Assembly (NCBI RefSeq): GCF_004366595.1
Contig: NZ_SORE01000001.1
Span: 124,001-188,000, forward strand
Source of the DNA: Paraburkholderia rhizosphaerae
GTDB lineage: Bacteria > Pseudomonadota > Gammaproteobacteria > Burkholderiales > Burkholderiaceae
Length of the DNA: 64,000 nucleotides
Direction: 5' to 3'
Of this stretch, positions 41,617 to 50,150 are shown in pieces. The notes beneath the pieces are model-generated. The model made no database searches. It saw nothing but the letters and a program-made list of their open reading frames with translations, and had not been told where the DNA came from. The first letter of the stretch is position 1; each line of letters begins with the position of its first letter. Both the position numbers and the translations under genes were made by a program.

Positions 41617-42432
41617 ATGTATTCGATGCGTAATGCAAGCGGCGCCGCATCGTCCGGACACACGCCGGACAATGCACCGTTGCTCGACGTGAAGGGCGTC
41701 ACGCTGCAATACAAAACGCGCAAGCATCTGGTGATGGCGACCTATCGGGTCGACTTCCAGGTGTTCCAGGGCGAGCGTTTCGTGCTGCTCGGGCCGTCGG
41801 GCTGCGGCAAGTCGACGTTGCTTAAAAGCGTTGGCGGTTATCTGCCGCCGACCGAGGGCTCGATCTCGCTGAAGGGAAAAACCATTACGAAACCGGGCCC
41901 GGACCGGATGATGGTGTTCCAGGAGTTCGACCAGTTGCTGCCGTGGAAAACCGTTCGGCAGAACGTGATGTTCCCGCTGCTGTCGTCGCGCCGTCTTGGC
42001 GCGCGTGAAGCCGAGCAGCGCGCGATGCACTACATCGACAAGGTCAACCTGACGAAATTTGCCGATAGCTACCCGCATACGCTGTCGGGCGGCATGAAGC
42101 AGCGCGTCGCGATTGCACGCGGCATGGCGATGGAGCCGGACATCCTGCTGATGGACGAACCGTTCGCGGCACTCGATGCGCTCACGCGCCGCAAGATGCA
42201 GGACGAACTGCTCGCGCTGTGGCAGGAAACGCGCTTCACCGTGCTGTTCGTCACGCACTCGATTCCCGAAGCGATCAAGGTGGGCAGCCGCATTCTGCTG
42301 CTGTCACCGCATCCGGGCCAGGTGAAGGCCGAACTGAACACGGCCGTATCCGGTGAAGCCGCGGTAGCGCTCGAAAAGCGCATCCAGCACATGCTATTCG
42401 AAGACGAGATCGAGGAGGCCGAGAATGTCTAA
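41617..42432 (+). CDS. ABC transporter ATP-binding protein (TauB/SsuB-like)
   Basis: The 271-residue ATPase has Walker A GPSGCGKST, Q-loop MVFQEFDQLLPWKT, signature LSGGMKQRVAIAR and Walker B ILLMDEPFAALDA. It follows the binding-protein gene by 2 bases and overlaps the permease gene by 8, so the three are one operon. It powers import in the NitT/TauT family. An unusual 25-residue N-terminal extension (MYSMRNASGAASSGHTPDN) precedes the ABC domain. Confidence 0.9.
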   Translation: MYSMRNASGAASSGHTPDNAPLLDVKGVTLQYKTRKHLVMATYRVDFQVFQGERFVLLGPSGCGKSTLLKSVGGYLPPTEGSISLKGKTITKPGPDRMMVFQEFDQLLPWKTVRQNVMFPLLSSRRLGAREAEQRAMHYIDKVNLTKFADSYPHTLSGGMKQRVAIARGMAMEPDILLMDEPFAALDALTRRKMQDELLALWQETRFTVLFVTHSIPEAIKVGSRILLLSPHPGQVKAELNTAVSGEAAVALEKRIQHMLFEDEIEEAENV

Positions 42433-43363
42433 CGGTACGGCGCAGGATACGGCACAGGGCACCGCAACCGCCTACCCGAATCGCGAATCGATGGCCGGTG
42501 TCGCCACCGCGCCGCGCGAAGAAATCGTCCGCGAGACGAGCGATACGCATCAGTTCAGCGTCGTCGAAAAACCGCTGTCGACGTTCGAACGGCTCTATAA
42601 CCAGGGGTGGATTCGCAAGCTCGTCATCCTCGCGTTTCTCGCGATCGTCTGGGAAGTTTACGGCCGCATCCTGAACAACGCGCTGCTGTTTCCCACCTTT
42701 AGCGCGACGGTCGAAGCGTTCGTCACAAGCATTGCCAGTGGCGAGTTGCCCGGCAAGGCGTGGGCATCGATTCACGTGTTGCTGATGGGCTACGCATGTG
42801 GCATCGCGCTTGCCGCCGTGCTGACGGCCGCGGCGATCACGTCGCGCATCGGCACCGATTTTCTCGAAACGATGACGTCGATGCTGAACCCGTTGCCTGC
42901 GATCGCGCTGCTGCCGCTTGCGCTGATCTGGTTCGGCCTCGGCAATGGCAGCCTGATTTTCGTGCTCGTGCATTCGGTCACATGGTCGGTCGCGTTGAAT
43001 ACGCATTCGGGCTTTCTGTCAGTCAGCAACACGCTGAAGATGGTCGGGCGCAACTATGGCCTGCGCGGCGGCCGCTACGTGACGAAGATTCTCGTGCCCG
43101 CCGCATTTCCGAGCATTCTCACCGGCCTGAAGATCGGCTGGGCTTTCGCGTGGCGTACGTTGATCGCGGCGGAGCTCGTGTTCGGCGTGAGCTCGGGCTC
43201 GGGCGGTCTCGGCTGGTTCATCTATGAGAACAAGAATCTGCTGGATATCGCGAATGTATTCGCCGGGCTGTTCACGGTCATTCTGATCGGCCTCGCTGTC
43301 GAGAACCTGATCTTCCGCACGCTCGAGCGGCATACGGTGCAGCGCTGGGGGATGCAGTCGTGA
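42425..43363 (+). CDS. ABC transporter permease (TauC/SsuC-like)
   Basis: The 312-residue membrane protein has six expected helices from about residue 65. The permease coupling motif is seen in NYGLRGGRYVTKILVPAAFPSILTGL (core GGRYVTKILVPAAFP), followed by a C-terminal AELVFGVSSGSGGLGW stretch typical of NitT/TauT permeases. The first 60 residues are hydrophilic and longer than in most TauC. The gene is the third of the importer operon. Confidence 0.9.
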   Translation: MSNGTAQDTAQGTATAYPNRESMAGVATAPREEIVRETSDTHQFSVVEKPLSTFERLYNQGWIRKLVILAFLAIVWEVYGRILNNALLFPTFSATVEAFVTSIASGELPGKAWASIHVLLMGYACGIALAAVLTAAAITSRIGTDFLETMTSMLNPLPAIALLPLALIWFGLGNGSLIFVLVHSVTWSVALNTHSGFLSVSNTLKMVGRNYGLRGGRYVTKILVPAAFPSILTGLKIGWAFAWRTLIAAELVFGVSSGSGGLGWFIYENKNLLDIANVFAGLFTVILIGLAVENLIFRTLERHTVQRWGMQS

Positions 43364-43424
43364 GCGGCGCTTCATTGCTCGCGATTGCGATCGCCACGCG
43401 GGTCAGGGCTGCGGAGCGCAAACG

Positions 43425-44174
43425 TTGAGCACGCAACTCGCGCTGCTGGTGATCGGCGGCAGCGCGATCGCGGGCTTCGTATCGGGTCTTGCCGGATTCG
43501 CGTTCGGCCTCGTGGCGATGGTGTTCTGGGCGTGGACGCTGCCGCCGCAGGCAATCGGCCCGATGCTCGTGGTCGGTTCGCTGACCGGCCAGGTGCTGAC
43601 GGTGGGTACGGTGCGCGGTCAGATCCGCCCGAAACTGATCGGGCCGTTTATTGCCGGTGGCTTTATCGGCGTGCCAATCGGCGCAGCCCTGCTGCCGATC
43701 ATCGACCCGACCGCGTTCCGGATCGGCGTCGGCATATTGCTGATTGTCTATTGCGGTTTGATGCTGGCGGCGAAGAACCTGCCGACAATTACCGCCGGCG
43801 GCGCATGGGCCGATGGCGGCGTAGGCGTGATCGGCGGCGTGCTGGGTGGAATCGCAGGCCTCGTCGGGCCGGCGCCGACCGTCTGGTGCATGCTGCGCGG
43901 TCACCACAAGGATTTGCAGCGCGCGATCTGCCAGAGCTTCTTTATCGCGATGCAGTCGCTGACGCTTGTCACCTACGCGCTCACCGGCCTGATCGACCGG
44001 CAGACACTGACATTATTCGCGTGGATGGTGCCGTCGACGCTGATCTTCGCGTGGCTCGGCTCGCGTTTGTACGTCCGCATCTCCGACACCGCGTTCAAGC
44101 GCGTGCTGCTCGCGCTGCTGTTCGCGTCAGGCGCGGCACTGCTCGGTACGTCGATCGCCCACGCCCTGCGCTAG
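43425..44174 (+). CDS. TauE/SafE-family anion (sulfite) exporter
   Basis: The 249-residue membrane protein has eight or so helices and the TauE/SafE repeat pattern (GFVSGLAGFAFGLVAMVF near the start and GGVLGGIAGLVGPAPTVWC mid-protein). Family members export sulfite, sulfoacetate or other small organosulfur anions. The start is TTG at 43425, after a gcggagcg ribosome site; no ATG fits. It is placed 61 bp after the importer operon and directly before the LysR gene. In this island it most likely exports sulfite released by SuyAB. Confidence 0.87.
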   Translation: MSTQLALLVIGGSAIAGFVSGLAGFAFGLVAMVFWAWTLPPQAIGPMLVVGSLTGQVLTVGTVRGQIRPKLIGPFIAGGFIGVPIGAALLPIIDPTAFRIGVGILLIVYCGLMLAAKNLPTITAGGAWADGGVGVIGGVLGGIAGLVGPAPTVWCMLRGHHKDLQRAICQSFFIAMQSLTLVTYALTGLIDRQTLTLFAWMVPSTLIFAWLGSRLYVRISDTAFKRVLLALLFASGAALLGTSIAHALR

Positions 44175-44212
44175 CGGGTGCGTCGCCGTCCATTCGCGGA
44201 GGAGCCGTGACT

Positions 44213-45190
44213 ATGAGTGCAATTCGCTATTTCGTCACGTTTCTGTCGGTCGCACGGCACGGCTCGTTCGCCGCGGCCGCCGACGAAGTGTGCCTCACGC
44301 AAGCCGCGGTCAGCCAGCAGATGCGCTCGCTCGAGCGCGATCTCGACATCGTGCTGTTCGAACGCACGGCGCGCGCCGTGTATTTGAGCGAGCAAGGGCG
44401 CACGATCCTGCCGCTCGCCGAGACGCTGGTCGCGAACTATCGGAAGATACTCGCTGTCGGCGAGCGCGATGAAGTGGCCGGCGTGGTGCGCGTCGGCGCG
44501 CTTGTATCGTCGTTGATGGGCGCATTCGCGGACGCGATGCTGAACCTGAAGCGCCGCTATCCACGGCTCGAAATCAAGCTTTTCACCGGGCTATCGAGCG
44601 ACTTCGCAACACGCGTCGACAGCGGCGAACTCGATGCGGCAATTGTCACGCTATCGCCGACCGGTTTCCCGGCGACGCTCAAATGGACCGCGCTCTACAG
44701 TGAGCCGATGGTGCTGATTTCGTCGACCGAAGACCCGCGCACCGACGTCGCCGCGCTATTGCAGGAACCGTATATCCGTTTCGACCGGCAAACGTGGACG
44801 GGCATCCTGATCGAAGAAGCGCTACAGGGTCTTGGCGAGTCGGTGCACGACATCATGGAGTTGAACTCGCTCGAAGCGATCTGCGAGATGGTGAAGCGCG
44901 GCTTTGGCGTATCGATCGTGCCGCGCCTTGCGAATGCAAACTGGAACGTCGAATCGGGCCTGCGCGTGACGGCACTGCCCGAACGCATCGCACCGCGCCG
45001 CGTCGGCTTGCTCGAACGCCGCGAGCACGCGCGGGAAGCGTTTACCGATGCGGTGAAGCGTCATTTCACCGGCGGCGCCGATGAACCCGCTGCGAGCGGT
45101 TCGCGCGGGACCGATGTCGATGCGGGCGCGGGGGCGGGGGCCGGTGCGGGTGTGGGTGATAAACCCGGCGCATCGTCGAGCAGCGACTGA
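44213..45190 (+). CDS. LysR-family regulator with Gly/Ala/Ser-rich tail
   Basis: The 325-residue LTTR has its HTH at residues 1-60 (VARHGSFAAAADEVCLTQAAVSQQM in outline) and a PBP2-type effector domain to about residue 285. It ends in a low-complexity tail (GAGAGAGAGVGDKPGASSSS), so it is about 30 residues longer than usual. The ATG at 44213 follows ggaggag. It is co-oriented with the exporter gene and convergent with the SDH-like operon, whose last gene it overlaps by 130 bp. It may control the SDH/fumarase-like operon, the exporter or both. Confidence 0.88.
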   Translation: MSAIRYFVTFLSVARHGSFAAAADEVCLTQAAVSQQMRSLERDLDIVLFERTARAVYLSEQGRTILPLAETLVANYRKILAVGERDEVAGVVRVGALVSSLMGAFADAMLNLKRRYPRLEIKLFTGLSSDFATRVDSGELDAAIVTLSPTGFPATLKWTALYSEPMVLISSTEDPRTDVAALLQEPYIRFDRQTWTGILIEEALQGLGESVHDIMELNSLEAICEMVKRGFGVSIVPRLANANWNVESGLRVTALPERIAPRRVGLLERREHAREAFTDAVKRHFTGGADEPAASGSRGTDVDAGAGAGAGAGVGDKPGASSSSD

Positions 45191-46884
45191 CCCGGCTGCA
45201 CACGTGTGAATTGCACGCGACGTCGGCTCGTTTCCAGTTCGCCATCGCGCATGCGCAAGCACATATACTCGGATGTTTCCAGATCGCCCGCGTCAGGGAA
45301 GTCTTCACGGAAATGCGCGCCGCGCGAGTTCTCGCGCAGCAGCGCTGATTCGGTGATCGCGCGGCTCACGAGCGTGAGGTTCTGCAGATTCAGCCAGTCG
45401 TGCCACGAGAGATTGAAACGCAAGTCGCGGCCATCCACCCCCGTGCGTGCGAGACGCGCTTCGATATCCAGCAAGGCATCGCGTGCGCGCGTCAGCCCCC
45501 GTGCATCGCGCAGAATCCCGACATCGTTCCACATCAGGTCGTAAAGCGTTTCGCGGATCGCTTCGAGGTCGCCATCTGGCTTGCGCGTCAGCGGCGCGCG
45601 ACAGCGCTCGATCGCACGCCCGATTTGCTCGCGATCCGCTTCTTCGCTGCGTCCGTAGCGCGGCACCCATTGCGCGAGCGTCTCGCCCGCAATGCCGCCG
45701 AACACCGTCGAATTCGCGACGCCGTTGCCGCCCAACCGGTTAGCGCCATGCACGCCACCCGCATCTTCACCCGCGACGAACAGGCCCGGCAGCGTCGTCG
45801 AGCAATCCGCCTCGAACGTCACGCCGCCCATCATGTAGTGTGCGGTCGGCACGACTTCGACCTGGCCGCCCGCTAGATCGAAACCGCAATCCGCGCAGCG
45901 CTCGACCATGCCCTTGAAGCGCTGCCGCACCGAGTCGGGCCCAAGATGATCCATGCGCAGATAGACGCCGCCGTTCGGCGTCGCATTTCCCGCGCGCAGT
46001 TCGCGGAAAATGCTGCGCGACACAATATCGCGCGTCGCGCGTTCGCCGCGCGCGTCGTAGCGATGCATAAAGCGTTCGCCATCGCCGGTGAGCAGGTAAC
46101 CGCCGGCGCCGCGCAGCCCTTCTTCGAGCACCGTGCCCGTCATCCGCGTGTGGGTACCGGCCAGCAGCCCGGTTGGATGGAACTGCACCATTTCCATATC
46201 GCGCAGCGTAAGGCCGGCGCGCAACGCCATCGCCATCCCGTCGCAGCTCTTGTCGCCGCTTGGCGTGTGGTACTTGTACATGGTCGGGCCGCCGCCGGTT
46301 GCGAGCAGCACGGCCTTCGCGCGGACGAACACAAACTCGCCGCTGCGCATATCGATCATCAGCACGCCGGCGAGCGCGCCACCCGACTCGGTTTCGATAA
46401 ATTCGACCGCCCGATGTTCTTCGAGCCGCGCAATGCCGCGCGCCCACACCTGTTCAGCCAGCCGGTTGATGATCTCGATACCGGTCTGATCGCCCTTGTG
46501 CACGGTGCGATCGAACGTCTGCCCGGCGAACGCCTTCTGCTTGAGCGTGCCGTCCGGGTTACGGTCGAAGAAGCAGCCGAGCTCGTTTTCCAGTTCGTGA
46601 ATGCGTTCGACCGCGCGCGTCACGAGCGTCCACGCGAGGTCCTGATTCGATAACCACTTGCCGCCTTCGATCGTATCCATGAAGTGGCGTTCGATCGAAT
46701 CGCCTTGCGCGAGCGCGACGTTATAGCCGCCCTGAACCATGCGCGTGCAGCCGCATTTGCCGAGCAGCCCCTTTACCGCGATTGTGATGCGCAACTGCGG
46801 CGCCGCTGTATGCGCATGCAGCGCGGCGAACAGGCCCGCGCCGCCGCTGCCGAGAATCAGGATGTCGGTTTCGTACTGCTTCAT
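45061..46884 (-). CDS. SDH/fumarate-reductase-like flavoprotein subunit
   Basis: The 607-residue protein has an N-terminal FAD-binding GSGGAGLFAAL (residues 12-22). Dicarboxylate-site residues match E. coli SdhA: H236 in QFHPTG, R258 in LRGAGG, H349 in PTAHYMMGG and R383 in HGANRLGG. The covalent FAD histidine is absent: C46 in GCTRMVQGG aligns with E. coli His45, so FAD is probably bound non-covalently. The segment after HPTG is a few residues longer than in SdhA. The C-terminal 25-30 residues are Pro/Ala repeats antisense to the LysR tail. It is the last gene of the six-gene operon. The natural substrate may be a sulfonate analogue of succinate. Confidence 0.88.
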   Translation of the reverse strand: MKQYETDILILGSGGAGLFAALHAHTAAPQLRITIAVKGLLGKCGCTRMVQGGYNVALAQGDSIERHFMDTIEGGKWLSNQDLAWTLVTRAVERIHELENELGCFFDRNPDGTLKQKAFAGQTFDRTVHKGDQTGIEIINRLAEQVWARGIARLEEHRAVEFIETESGGALAGVLMIDMRSGEFVFVRAKAVLLATGGGPTMYKYHTPSGDKSCDGMAMALRAGLTLRDMEMVQFHPTGLLAGTHTRMTGTVLEEGLRGAGGYLLTGDGERFMHRYDARGERATRDIVSRSIFRELRAGNATPNGGVYLRMDHLGPDSVRQRFKGMVERCADCGFDLAGGQVEVVPTAHYMMGGVTFEADCSTTLPGLFVAGEDAGGVHGANRLGGNGVANSTVFGGIAGETLAQWVPRYGRSEEADREQIGRAIERCRAPLTRKPDGDLEAIRETLYDLMWNDVGILRDARGLTRARDALLDIEARLARTGVDGRDLRFNLSWHDWLNLQNLTLVSRAITESALLRENSRGAHFREDFPDAGDLETSEYMCLRMRDGELETSRRRVQFTRVQPGQSLLDDAPGLSPTPAPAPAPAPASTSVPREPLAAGSSAPPVK

Positions 46885-46956
46885 CTGCGTGGCTCCAGGG
46901 TCCTGTCCACTCTATGGCTCTATGGCTCGATGCGGTGCGTGCTATGGACGCGGCGG

Positions 46957-47568
46957 CTACGGGCGCACGCCGAGCGACGCGAGCACCTTGTCCCGCCTCG
47001 CCAAGGTGTTCTGCTGCACCGTCGTATAGACACTGCCACCATGGCTATCCATCGCGACCAGCAACGGCCCGAATTCGCCGATCCTGAAGCGCCACAACGA
47101 TTCAGGATTCAGATCGTCGAGATCGACGTCTTCGATCTGCTCGATCCACGTCGTCTCCAGTGCCGCAGTCCCGCCGACAATCGCGAGATACACGCCGCCA
47201 TGCTTCACGAACGCATCGCTCGAGCCTTTCGCGAGCCCACCCTTGCCGATCACGATGCGAACGCCGTACTGCGCCATCAACGGTTCGGTAAAGCGCTCCA
47301 TGCGCATCGACGTCGTCGTGCCGATGCAGATCGGCTCGTAACCCGCCGGATTGGCGTCCGATACCGGCACGCGGCGCACGTTCGGCGCGGTATGGATCAC
47401 CGCATGACCGTTCAGATCGAAGCGCGTCTTGCGGCCACGATCGAACATATGAATCTGCGTGGCGTCGCGAATGCCGAACAGCGTGCTGGTTAGCGTCACC
47501 ATGTCGCCGATCTTCAATGCGCGAATCTGCGCTTCGGTAACCGGCATCTGCAGTGTGTGGTGCGTCAT
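46957..47568 (-). CDS. Class I fumarase/L-tartrate dehydratase-like beta subunit
   Basis: The 203-residue protein is the fumarate-hydratase class I C-terminal domain (TtdB/FumA-C type). It has GTTTSMRMER, VIGKGG, and GEFGPLLVAMDSHG. It forms the active hydratase with the alpha subunit encoded 28 bases upstream. It sits between the alpha-subunit and flavoprotein genes. By itself the family covers fumarate, tartrate and mesaconate. See the alpha subunit for the substrate discussion. Confidence 0.9.
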   Translation of the reverse strand: MTHHTLQMPVTEAQIRALKIGDMVTLTSTLFGIRDATQIHMFDRGRKTRFDLNGHAVIHTAPNVRRVPVSDANPAGYEPICIGTTTSMRMERFTEPLMAQYGVRIVIGKGGLAKGSSDAFVKHGGVYLAIVGGTAALETTWIEQIEDVDLDDLNPESLWRFRIGEFGPLLVAMDSHGGSVYTTVQQNTLARRDKVLASLGVRP

Positions 47569-47596
47569 CGATCAGGTCTCCTCGCAGCCGGCATCG

Positions 47597-48466
47597 TCAG
47601 AAGCCGTACTCGACTTCACCGCGCGTCAACGTCGCGCGTGCGCGCCGCGCCGAATGGCATTGCATGTTCACCGCGACCGGATTCATCGTGATATGCGTCG
47701 CGGCCAGTTCGACGTGCACGGCGAATGCGGTCGCGTCGCCGCCCAGCCCTTGCGGTCCGACGCCGAGTTGATTCACCGCGGCCGACAGTTCCGCTTCGAG
47801 CGCTGCCGCGTGCGCGTCGCTATTGCGCGTACCGAGCGCACGCGTCGCGGCGCGCTTCGCGAGCCATACGCATAAGTCGGACGTGCCGCCGACGCCGACT
47901 CCAACGATGGTCGGCGGGCAGGTCTTGCCGCCCGCGTCGACCACACAGTCGATCACGAAACGCTTGATGGCATCGATCCCGTCGGCCGGCGTCGCCATCT
48001 TCAGAAACGAGTTGTTTTCGGAACCGCTGCCCTTTGGAATCATCTCGATCACGAGCGTATCGGCGGTCGAATCGAAGTCGATATGGATCGCCGGCATCAG
48101 CGGACCGCACGACGTCTGCTCGTTTTGTCTCGTGAGCGGATGCACGACTGACGAGCGCAGCGGATGCTCGCGCGTCGCGCGCTCGCAGCCGCGCCGGATC
48201 GCGTCTTTCAGCGCGACGCCATCGAGCGCGAGCCCCGCGCCGATCGTCACGTTGTAGATCGGCAGGCCGGTGTCCTGGCACAACAGGTTGTCCGCGCTTT
48301 CCGCAACGCCGATATTGGTGCGCATGATGCCAAGCACGCGGCGCGCGGTATCGTCGGTTTCCTCGCGTTCGAGGCGCGCGATGCCATCCTTGATATCCGG
48401 CGGCAATTGCTTCAATGCGCGAATGTAAAGCTGCTTCGCGACTTCTTCGACTTGCTGCATGTCCAT
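47597..48466 (-). CDS. Class I fumarase/L-tartrate dehydratase-like alpha subunit
   Basis: The 289-residue protein has the [4Fe-4S] cluster cysteines C63 (LLCQDTGLP), C183 (KTCPPTIVG) and C270 (NMQCHSARR), which are at nearly the positions of the three ligands of E. coli TtdA. It has a GGAGA ribosome site. The enzyme hydrates a trans double bond next to a carboxylate. Being between SDH-like subunit genes, it should hydrate what the SDH-like complex makes. If that is 3-sulfoacrylate the product is 3-sulfolactate. Fumarate, mesaconate or tartrate remain possible. Confidence 0.9.
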   Translation of the reverse strand: MDMQQVEEVAKQLYIRALKQLPPDIKDGIARLEREETDDTARRVLGIMRTNIGVAESADNLLCQDTGLPIYNVTIGAGLALDGVALKDAIRRGCERATREHPLRSSVVHPLTRQNEQTSCGPLMPAIHIDFDSTADTLVIEMIPKGSGSENNSFLKMATPADGIDAIKRFVIDCVVDAGGKTCPPTIVGVGVGGTSDLCVWLAKRAATRALGTRNSDAHAAALEAELSAAVNQLGVGPQGLGGDATAFAVHVELAATHITMNPVAVNMQCHSARRARATLTRGEVEYGF

Positions 48467-48528
48467 CGGGTGGTCTCCATCGCGCCGATTAACCTGCATC
48501 CGCGCTGGCGCGTTTGGTGGGTAGCGGC

Positions 48529-48939
48529 TCACAACGTCAATGACAGTGCGAATGCCAGGCCAATCACGAGCGCGCCCCCGGCGGTGGCCGCAATCAGGTC
48601 CTTGCGCAGGCCGCTCCATGGCCGGTATTCGATCAGCAAAATTCGCACGCCGCCGATCAGATGCGCGGCCAGCAGCGTGACAAGTCCCCATTCGGCAAAT
48701 ACAAACGCCGGCTGTCGCGTCACTGCGAGAAACGAATCGAACGCCGCGGCGCCGTGCAATGCGGTGCCGAGCGCCCAGAAATGCATCGGCAGGAAAATCG
48801 CCAGCGCGAGTCCGGACAACCGGTGCACGAGGAATGCCCACCATGCGGGGTGATTGCGCGCACGCGCATCGGCGCGCCGTCCCGGTGTCTTGCGTTGACC
48901 TGCGGCCGCGCCGCCGCGCCATGCGTCGATGTCGCTCAT
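48529..48939 (-). CDS. SdhC-like membrane anchor subunit
   Basis: The 136-residue protein has three transmembrane helices and the SdhC/FrdC cytochrome-b-like pattern WWAFLVHRLSGLALAIFLP followed by HFW. An N-terminal 30-residue hydrophilic extension is present. The His residues may bind haem b. Its ATG overlaps the previous gene stop by four bases, and the fumarase-like alpha gene follows after 62 bases. It anchors the complex and passes electrons to quinone. Confidence 0.85.
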   Translation of the reverse strand: MSDIDAWRGGAAAGQRKTPGRRADARARNHPAWWAFLVHRLSGLALAIFLPMHFWALGTALHGAAAFDSFLAVTRQPAFVFAEWGLVTLLAAHLIGGVRILLIEYRPWSGLRKDLIAATAGGALVIGLAFALSLTL

Positions 48940-49277
48940 ATCGGACCTCCGGTCAGCGCGAAGACCGCGCGCAAGCCGGCAAATGCGAGCATCAGGCCGA
49001 TCAGCACGCTGGCCGCGAACACACTGGCACCGCGCCAGCCGAGCCACTCCTCGGCAATGCGCCGCAAGCCGACCGGCACATGCGCGGCGGCCGCCAGCAC
49101 GAACACCGCATAAAACAGAGCCCAAACTACATTGCCATGCAGACGCGCAAGAATGGCTCCCGCGGACAGACCGCCATGCGCGACGACGATCATCGTGATC
49201 AGATGGACGCTCACGCACAGTGCGAGCACCATCGCCGAAATGCGCTGCACACGCCAGCCGCTGATTGCCGCTTTCAT
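48936..49277 (-). CDS. SdhD/FrdD-like membrane anchor subunit
   Basis: The 113-residue protein has three hydrophobic segments and RVQRISAMVLALCVSVHL near the N-terminus, resembling small fumarate-reductase/SDH anchors. The ATG at 49277 overlaps the stop of the iron-sulfur gene (ATGA). A longer reading frame begins upstream but overlaps the iron-sulfur gene in a different frame and is rejected. With the SdhC-like subunit it should form the quinone site. Confidence 0.8.
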   Translation of the reverse strand: MKAAISGWRVQRISAMVLALCVSVHLITMIVVAHGGLSAGAILARLHGNVVWALFYAVFVLAAAAHVPVGLRRIAEEWLGWRGASVFAASVLIGLMLAFAGLRAVFALTGGPI

Positions 49278-50017
49278 TCGCCTGCTCCTTGCGGCGCCTT
49301 GCCGTTCAGGCGCTTCAGGCCCGCGATGCTGGCGGTCGGCGCAAGCGATTTCGGGCAGCGTTCGGTGCACGAGCCGAGCGTATGACACGAATGGCAACCC
49401 GCATCGTTCGACACCGCTGCGATCCGCGCGTGCTGCTGGATATCGCGGACGTCGTTGACGAGCGTCCACGCGCGATTGAGCGCTGCCGGCCCGAGATAGT
49501 CAGGATTCCACGCGACGACATCGCAGCTCGCGTAACACACGCCGCAGCCGATGCATTCAATGCCTGCGTCGGCGGCCCTGCGTGCGGCGGAGGCCGGGTC
49601 GACAGGCGTTACCGGCTCGGCGCGCGTGCGCGCGCCGGCGAAATAGCCCTTCGCGTCGCGCCATTTGTCGAAGAAGCCGGTCATATCGACGGCGAGATCC
49701 TTGACCACCGGCAAGTGATTGAGCGGCGCGATCTCGAGCACGTCGTCCGCGTGGCGCAGCACTTTGGTCACGTGCGTGCGGCAAGTCCAGCGCGCGCGGC
49801 CATTGACCGTCATCGCGCATGAGCCGCACATGCCGACGCGACACGCGAATCGATACGACAGCGTCGCGTCGAGATGTCGCTGAATATGAATGACAACGTC
49901 GAGAACCGTCTGGCTCTCCATGCGGGGCACGTCAAAGCGCTGAAACTCGCCTTCGTCCGCACCGCGCCAGACGTTCACCTTGAGTTGTGTGGGGCTCGCG
50001 CTTCGCATTCTGACCAT
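49274..50017 (-). CDS. SDH/fumarate-reductase-like iron-sulfur subunit
   Basis: The 247-residue protein has all three cluster motifs. The [2Fe-2S] ligands are C59, C64, C67 and C79 (CRVGMCGSC). C155, C158, C161 and C165 (CIGCGVCYASC) and C208, C211, C217 and C221 (CHSCHTLGSCTERCP) supply the [4Fe-4S] and [3Fe-4S] clusters. It carries electrons from the flavoprotein to the membrane anchors. It is the first gene of the operon. A TTCGC...GCGAA inverted repeat (50023-50038) lies just upstream of its ATG and may be a regulator site. Confidence 0.9.
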   Translation of the reverse strand: MVRMRSASPTQLKVNVWRGADEGEFQRFDVPRMESQTVLDVVIHIQRHLDATLSYRFACRVGMCGSCAMTVNGRARWTCRTHVTKVLRHADDVLEIAPLNHLPVVKDLAVDMTGFFDKWRDAKGYFAGARTRAEPVTPVDPASAARRAADAGIECIGCGVCYASCDVVAWNPDYLGPAALNRAWTLVNDVRDIQQHARIAAVSNDAGCHSCHTLGSCTERCPKSLAPTASIAGLKRLNGKAPQGAGE

Positions 50018-50150
50018 TCGGGTTCGCGTGATAGCGAAGCCAGTCTAAGATGCGTGCGCCATGACTGAAAGCCAAAGATTTTTGCGGCGAGCATAAGGAA
50101 TTGTTTCGCTCGGGGCGACGCGAGACGTCACAAATGGAGAGGTGATCCGA

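Noticed and set aside
48936..49469. 177-codon version of the SdhD-like gene
   Set aside because: The first 64 codons overlap the iron-sulfur gene out of frame and look non-coding. The ATG at 49277 gives ATGA coupling.
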